A stretch of DNA of 64,000 bases from contig NZ_JASCXI010000003.1 of NCBI RefSeq assembly GCF_030271515.1, positions 496,001 through 560,000 of the forward strand, in the 5' to 3' direction. This DNA is from Erythrobacter oryzae (lineage in GTDB: Bacteria; Pseudomonadota; Alphaproteobacteria; Sphingomonadales; Sphingomonadaceae). Under the pieces are notes generated by a model. The model did not search any database, was not told the origin of the DNA, and saw only the letters and a list, made by a program, of their open reading frames with translations. This document shows, piece after piece, positions 59,666 through 64,000 of the stretch (the first letter of the stretch is position 1; each line of letters starts with the position of its first letter). The position numbers and the translations under genes are program-made.

Positions 59666-60919
59666 TCAGGCCTTCCGGGTGCCAGAGCGCGTAAACGTGA
59701 TCGGCAGGTGGGTCACCCCGCGCAGCAGGATGTTGGGGAGGATGCGGATTTCGCTCTCGTCCGCGACCGCGAAGTTATCGAGCCGCTCAAGCAACTCGTC
59801 GAAGGCGACCAGCATTTCCTTGCGGCTGAGCATGTTGCCCACGCACATATGCGGACCCTTGCCGAAGCTGAGGTGCGTGCGGGCGTTGGCGCGTTCGATG
59901 TCGAACTTGTCGGGGTCGGGGAACTTCGCCGGATCGCGGTTGGCCGCGGCATAGCGCAGCTGCACCACGCTGCCCGCCGGGATCGCCATGCCGCCAAGCT
60001 CGGTGTCCTGCTTGACGATGCGCCACATGCCGGCGGTGGGCGTCTCGTAACGCAGCGCCTCTTCGACGAGGTTCATGATCACCTTGGGATCGCGCCCGCC
60101 CGCCGCCGCCTTGGCCTTGGCCATCTGGTCGGGGTTGCGGATCAGCTGGAGCAGGCCGCCTGCGAGCGTCGAGGTGGTGGTCTCGTTCCCCGCCACCATG
60201 AACTGCTGCATCAGCGACATGATTTCAGGGTCCTCGAGCGGCGTTTCGCCTTCCACGCGAGCCTCGACGAGGTCAGTGAGGAGGTCGTTGCCGCCATTGG
60301 CCTTGCGGTCGTCGATCAACCCCTTGATGTAGTGCTGGAACTCGACGAGGCTGCGCGCGCATTCGAGCTTGCGCTGGTGGTCGACCATCTGGCTGAAGCG
60401 ATCCACCGCCGCGTCCGACCAGCGCTTCACGCGCTTGGGATCATCCTCGAGCCCGATCTGGCCCGCAATCATGGCGACGGGCAGGGGCACGCCGAATTCC
60501 TCGACGAACTCGCAGGAGCCGCGGTCGGCGAAGGCCTCGATCAGCTCGATCGACTTGGTGCGCATGTCGGCCTCGATCGCGTTCACGCGCGGGGCCGAGA
60601 AGGCGAGGTTCACCAGCTTGCGGTTGCGGGTGTGGACCGGGTGGTCGGCGGTGAGCAAGGTGGGGAGGTCAGGCCACCCTTCCGCGAGGATCGCCTGGAT
60701 GTCCTCATCCGCCTCGCGGCCCATCAGCGCGGTGAAGTCGTTCGAGAAGATCTCCGGCTTGGCCGCCGCCTCGCTGCACAGGTCGTAGGAATAGATGACC
60801 CAGGTGTTCATGCCCTCGAGGTGCTCGATCGCGATCCCCGCCTCGTGGATGGCGCGGTAGTAATCGAACGGATCGATCAGCGTTTCGGGCGCAAAGACAT
60901 TGCCTTCGGGCTTGTTCAT
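59666..60919 (-). CDS. Cytochrome P450
   Basis: The 417-residue protein has the heme-binding motif FGKGPHMCVG with Cys359, the oxygen-binding helix (QQFMVAGNETTTSTLAGG) and ETPTAGMWRIVKQD with the ExxR motif upstream (EEALRYETP). It is a soluble class I P450 that needs ferredoxin partners, which are not visible here. As first gene of the lipid block it probably hydroxylates the substrate, as CYP125 does in the igr operon. The ATG at 60919 is chosen because it gives the normal length (ORF runs back to 61051). Confidence 0.92.
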   Translation of the reverse strand: MNKPEGNVFAPETLIDPFDYYRAIHEAGIAIEHLEGMNTWVIYSYDLCSEAAAKPEIFSNDFTALMGREADEDIQAILAEGWPDLPTLLTADHPVHTRNRKLVNLAFSAPRVNAIEADMRTKSIELIEAFADRGSCEFVEEFGVPLPVAMIAGQIGLEDDPKRVKRWSDAAVDRFSQMVDHQRKLECARSLVEFQHYIKGLIDDRKANGGNDLLTDLVEARVEGETPLEDPEIMSLMQQFMVAGNETTTSTLAGGLLQLIRNPDQMAKAKAAAGGRDPKVIMNLVEEALRYETPTAGMWRIVKQDTELGGMAIPAGSVVQLRYAAANRDPAKFPDPDKFDIERANARTHLSFGKGPHMCVGNMLSRKEMLVAFDELLERLDNFAVADESEIRILPNILLRGVTHLPITFTRSGTRKA

Positions 60920-61019
60920 GGGATGCGGCTCCAGACCCCTCGCGAGATTATGGGGGGAGCCTAGCCAACCCCGCGCCCCCGATGCGATGCGCGTTTGTGT
61001 TAGGGACGAAGCGTCCGCA

Positions 61020-61397
61020 TCACGCCGGGGCGAATTCGCGCTGGAATTCAAGCATGTCGAAATAGTCGCGCCACCCGGCGATGCGGCCCTCGGCGTCCAG
61101 ATCGAAGGTCCCCATCACCCGGATCGCGGCGCGGCGGCCGTCCTTGAAGTGGAAGATGTCGGTGCGTTCGGTCAGGACGGTGTTGCCATTCGCCGCGATG
61201 GCGTGGGTCTGCCACTCGCACCGGTCGATATCGCCGAGGAAGCCTTCGACCATCGCGCGCATCTGCGCGGTGCCGATCACCGGCTCCATCGGGATGTTGT
61301 GGTAGACGATGTCGTCGGCGCACAGGGCGAGCATCGCGTCGATGTCGCAGGTGTTCCAGTGGCCGATGAAGGCCTCGACGGTTTGCTGGGGGGTCAT
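61020..61397 (-). CDS. SnoaL/limonene-epoxide-hydrolase-fold protein
   Basis: The 125-residue protein has the NTF2-like SnoaL pattern (TPQQTVEAFIGHWNTCDIDAMLALCADDIVYHNIPMEPVIG; DGRRAAIRVMGTFDLDAEGRIAGWRDYFD). Relatives include limonene-1,2-epoxide hydrolase and steroid isomerases. It overlaps the ThuA-like gene by ATGA (61394-61397). The terpenoid or epoxide link is inference. Confidence 0.82.
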   Translation of the reverse strand: MTPQQTVEAFIGHWNTCDIDAMLALCADDIVYHNIPMEPVIGTAQMRAMVEGFLGDIDRCEWQTHAIAANGNTVLTERTDIFHFKDGRRAAIRVMGTFDLDAEGRIAGWRDYFDMLEFQREFAPA

Positions 61398-62170
61398 GGG
61401 GTTGCTCCTGAGGTGTGGTCGAGCGCCTGTCGCAGCAGCTGGCGGACTTGGGGGTTGGCGTAGGTCGCGGGGCCGTCGCCGCATTGCAGGTAGACGAGCG
61501 GCGCGGGGCAGGTGCGGCTTTCCCATGCGATGCAATTGCTGCCTGCAGGGTGCTCCCAACCGGCATTGCTGAACATCGCGCCTGCGACGGCCTGTGCGGC
61601 GGAGTAGAAATTGTCGCGGGTGAAGGCGAAGCCCTCGGCGCGCATCAGCGGGGTGAGGGCGGTTTCGTCGACGGGGCAGAGATAGAGTTCGTCGGTGACG
61701 GGGAAGTTGGCGGGGAGGCCGCGCGTCACAGGATGATCGGCGATGACCCGTGCTGTGTAGGTGATGTCATGGCGGTAGCCCGAGTCCGGTCCGTGCGCGC
61801 CGGGCTGGTAGTGGAACTGCCCGCCGAGCCATTCATGCCACTCCGGCCACAGCGCCCAGCCCGCGAGCGCATGGTGCATCGCGACTGCGCCCTTGCCGCC
61901 GGCAAATCGGGCCGTGAGAGCCTCGCGCAAGGCGGGGGAGGGTGGGCGCATCGTCACCCTGCCCTCGCCGAAGGAGTAGCCTGCCATGTCGTAGAACAGC
62001 AGCGCGTCGGCGGTGCGGATGGCCTCGGCCGCGTCGGCCTCGCCGTCCTCGGGGTGGATCAGGTGGGTGATCTCCCAATCGCCCAGTGTTGCCAGCAGTT
62101 CGCCGAAGGGCCCCGCCTCGTAGGGGTGGCCCCCTGAGAGCACCAGCAGCGAACGGCCAGCTTGGGGCAT
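61394..62170 (-). CDS. ThuA-like protein, second of two
   Basis: The 258-residue protein belongs to the ThuA/GATase-like family (LLVLSGGHPYEAGPFGELLATLGDWEITHLIHPEDGE; LLFYDMAGYSFGEG; AMHHALAGWALWPEWHEWLGGQFHYQPG). It is only distantly related to the first ThuA-like protein at 55451-56206. Two ThuA genes in one catabolic block are unusual and suggest a genuine role for the fold in this pathway. Confidence 0.82.
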   Translation of the reverse strand: MPQAGRSLLVLSGGHPYEAGPFGELLATLGDWEITHLIHPEDGEADAAEAIRTADALLFYDMAGYSFGEGRVTMRPPSPALREALTARFAGGKGAVAMHHALAGWALWPEWHEWLGGQFHYQPGAHGPDSGYRHDITYTARVIADHPVTRGLPANFPVTDELYLCPVDETALTPLMRAEGFAFTRDNFYSAAQAVAGAMFSNAGWEHPAGSNCIAWESRTCPAPLVYLQCGDGPATYANPQVRQLLRQALDHTSGATP

Positions 62171-63180
62171 TACGCAATTCTCAGGATCATCTTGCCGTCA
62201 TTGGTGCCTGCGAACAGTCGCATGAAGCTGTCGAAGGCGTTCTCGAGCCCCTCGTCGATATGCTCGTCGATGGTGAGTTTGCCCTGGGCGGCCCAGACGC
62301 CCATCTGCTGCGCGCCCTCGGCGAAGCGGGGGACGTAGTCGGCGACGAGCAGCCCGCGGATATGGGCGCGCTTGACGATCAGTTGCCACAGGTTGCGGAT
62401 GCCGCGCGGCTCGGTGTTGTATTCGCTGATGAGCCCGCACAGCCCGACGCGCGAATGGAGGTTGAGGTTCATCAGCCCCGCATCGAGGATGATCCCGCCG
62501 ACATTCTCGAAGATCACGTCGACGCCGTCCGGGCAGGTCGCGGCGATGGCGGCGGTGAGGGCGGCTTCGTCCTTGCCGCGGTAGTCGATCGCGGCGTCGA
62601 AGCCGTATTTCTCGGTGAGGCGCGCGCACTTGGCCGGGCCGCCCGCGATCCCGACCGCGCGGCAGCCGTGGATCTTTGCCAGCTGGCCGACCAGCGAGCC
62701 CACCGCACCCGCCGCGCCGGTCACCAGCACGGTCTCGCCCGCCTTGGGCTCGCACACCTCGAGGAAGCCGAAATAGGCGGTCATCCCCACCGCGCCGAAG
62801 ATCGAGAGGTAGTTGGTGACATTGGGTACGAGGCTCGGGTCGATCGGTTGGGTGAAGCCGCCCGCAACGCCGATGGAGTAATCCTCGAGCGCGTTCAGCC
62901 CCATCACCCATTGGCCCGGCGCGAACCCTTCCGCGCGGCTTTCCTCGACCACGCCGATAGTGCTCGCCCGCACCGGATCGCCCAAGGGGATCGGCGGCAT
63001 GTAATTGCCCTCGGCATCCATCCACCCGCGCATCGCCGGATCGAGCGAGGCATAGTGGTTGCGGATCAGGAACTGCCCCTCTTCCAGCGCGGGGGTGGGC
63101 TCGGTGACGAGTGCGAAATCCTCCGGAACGGGGGTGCCGTCCGGGCGGCGCTGGAGGAGGAAGCGGCGATTCTGAGGCAT
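62170..63180 (-). CDS. NADP-dependent MDR oxidoreductase (CurA / prostaglandin reductase-like)
   Basis: The 336-residue zinc-independent MDR enzyme has VLVTGAAGAVGSLVGQLAKIHGCRAVGIAGGPAKC (NADP Rossmann motif) and GLCGLISEYN, and an N-terminus matching CurA-type reductases (NRRFLLQRRPDG). It reduces alpha,beta-unsaturated ketones or aldehydes. The ATG at 63180 is preferred over TTG 63183. Confidence 0.9.
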   Translation of the reverse strand: MPQNRRFLLQRRPDGTPVPEDFALVTEPTPALEEGQFLIRNHYASLDPAMRGWMDAEGNYMPPIPLGDPVRASTIGVVEESRAEGFAPGQWVMGLNALEDYSIGVAGGFTQPIDPSLVPNVTNYLSIFGAVGMTAYFGFLEVCEPKAGETVLVTGAAGAVGSLVGQLAKIHGCRAVGIAGGPAKCARLTEKYGFDAAIDYRGKDEAALTAAIAATCPDGVDVIFENVGGIILDAGLMNLNLHSRVGLCGLISEYNTEPRGIRNLWQLIVKRAHIRGLLVADYVPRFAEGAQQMGVWAAQGKLTIDEHIDEGLENAFDSFMRLFAGTNDGKMILRIA

Positions 63181-63204
63181 CAATTTTTCCCGTTCTGGTT
63201 ATTT

Positions 63205-64000
63205 TCAAGCCGGTTCAAGTTTTACCGGAATGGCGCTTTGGAGGCTCTGCCCGGTGATCGGATCGTAGTCCACCACCTCGCTGACGAGGCGGTTGGTGGA
63301 CGATCCGCGGGTCCGCACATCGTCCTTGCCCGCATCGGCATCGCCATAGGCGTGCGCCATCGACACGATCCCGCGCCGCACCTTGTCGCTTGCCTTCACC
63401 ACCCCGTGGATCGTGGCGTGGGGCGAGGTGATCGCGACCAGCCCGCCTTCCTCCAGCCCCAGCGCCGCGATGTCGTCCGGATGGATGAAAGCGGGGTTGG
63501 TGGTGGTCTTGGCCTGCAGCTTCTTCAAGGGGTGCCCGATCGAGTTGAACCGCGTCTTCGACCGGCGAGAGATCAGGCGGAAGTCGAAGCCTTCGCGCGC
63601 CGCGCTGGCTTCGGCATATCTGAGGATTTCCGAGGGCATCGCCCCCACGGCGAGGTCAAAGCGGTGGAACTCGTTCTCGTCCACCGGCTCCACCTTGGGG
63701 TGCTTTTCGGGATAGAGCACCGCCGCCCCGCCATTGGCCGCGCAGTCCTTGCGCACCTGACTGGGCGGCACAAGGCAGCCGGTCACCGCGAGGTCGAGGA
63801 ACTCCTGCTTGCTGGGCTTGCGATCCATCGGCAGCGGGCCACCCGCAAGGTTCATCTGGATGCCGAGATGGTGCGCCAGCGTCCAGAACATCTCGTATTC
63901 GTCGATGCAGTCGCCCGGCGCCTCGACCACCGCTTCGGTGTAGCGGGCATAGGGCTCCTCGTGCCACCATTCGGAGAGACTGGTGATGTCCTCGCGCTCC
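63205..64000 (-). CDS. Molybdopterin-dependent oxidoreductase, C-terminal part (partial)
   Basis: The frame is open to the window edge; about 264 residues are seen. The C-terminal molybdopterin-dinucleotide-binding domain has FRLISRRSKTRFNSIGHPLKK, FIHPDDIAALGLEEGGLVAITSPH and GIVSMAHAYGD, as in DMSO-reductase-superfamily enzymes such as BisC/assimilatory nitrate reductase/steroid C25 dehydrogenase. The catalytic Fe-S and active-site part is outside. Its start and substrate are unknown. Confidence 0.88.
   Translation of the reverse strand, partial: EREDITSLSEWWHEEPYARYTEAVVEAPGDCIDEYEMFWTLAHHLGIQMNLAGGPLPMDRKPSKQEFLDLAVTGCLVPPSQVRKDCAANGGAAVLYPEKHPKVEPVDENEFHRFDLAVGAMPSEILRYAEASAAREGFDFRLISRRSKTRFNSIGHPLKKLQAKTTTNPAFIHPDDIAALGLEEGGLVAITSPHATIHGVVKASDKVRRGIVSMAHAYGDADAGKDDVRTRGSSTNRLVSEVVDYDPITGQSLQSAIPVKLEPA

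Overview
The window is GC-rich chromosomal DNA of an alphaproteobacterium, most likely order Sphingomonadales, family Erythrobacteraceae (Erythrobacter/Porphyrobacter-like). The assignment is inferred from a Rhodobacter-type gene transfer agent (GTA) cluster, a serine palmitoyltransferase with its own acyl carrier protein (sphingolipid synthesis), a DivK homologue, an alphaproteobacterial DksA with a degenerate zinc finger, and tightly coupled gene pairs with ATGA or GTGA overlaps. No tRNA, rRNA, CRISPR array, insertion sequence or integrase was seen.

Layout. (1) 1-9.4 kb: end of a methyltransferase-like gene, rpmI-rplT, a tandem pair of AraC-type regulators, then a coupled run pheS-pheT-SDR-membrane protein-prfC. 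(2) 9.5-13.3 kb: alpha/beta hydrolase, PPOX-fold protein, and glnK-amtB behind a near-perfect sigma-54 promoter. (3) 13.3-17.1 kb: a non-coding stretch that folds into a long nested hairpin, then a minus-strand operon (DUF442 phosphatase, membrane-anchored hypothetical, sterol-desaturase-like protein, GMC oxidoreductase). (4) 17.3-24.2 kb: a two-domain cold-shock protein with a Gly/Arg-rich tail, argD-argF-hslO, a small periplasmic protein, queC and an MFS transporter. (5) 24.4-25.6 kb: an OmpA-family porin.

(6) 25.8-39.75 kb: a complete, apparently intact GTA structural cluster on the minus strand. Reading from its promoter it encodes a g1-like protein, large terminase, portal, g3.5, prohead protease, capsid, head-tail proteins, tail tube, chaperones, tape measure, baseplate proteins, NlpC/P60 peptidase, tip protein and a DUF2793 protein. 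Its promoter region carries repeated TAACCAT-like boxes. An intrinsic-terminator hairpin sits directly before the capsid gene and can compete with a helix covering the capsid ribosome binding site. A 15-bp perfect hairpin follows the capsid gene. The g12-like protein has a very large N-terminal extension while the tip protein is short, which suggests a domain was relocated.

(7) 39.9-53.1 kb: YqaA-type membrane protein, usg, ACP-spt, an orphan DUF5706 (Pycsar-effector-like) membrane protein, divK, a four- to five-gene coupled run (DUF3572, HAD-like, RidA, GDPD, GNAT/COG3146), SEL1, dksA, PilZ, an orphan peptide-binding lipoprotein, DUF4112 and kynA-kynU.

(8) 53.1-64 kb: a minus-strand lipid or terpenoid/steroid catabolic cluster. 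It holds a cytochrome P450, two dissimilar acyl-CoA dehydrogenases, a DUF35 OB-fold protein next to an Ltp-type thiolase, SDRs, two ThuA-like proteins, a SnoaL-like protein, an MDR reductase and a truncated molybdopterin oxidoreductase. The arrangement recalls the mycobacterial igr operon (cyp125-fadE28/29-chsH1/H2-ltp2). A CGTCATTGCGAG-type palindromic repeat lies inside it.
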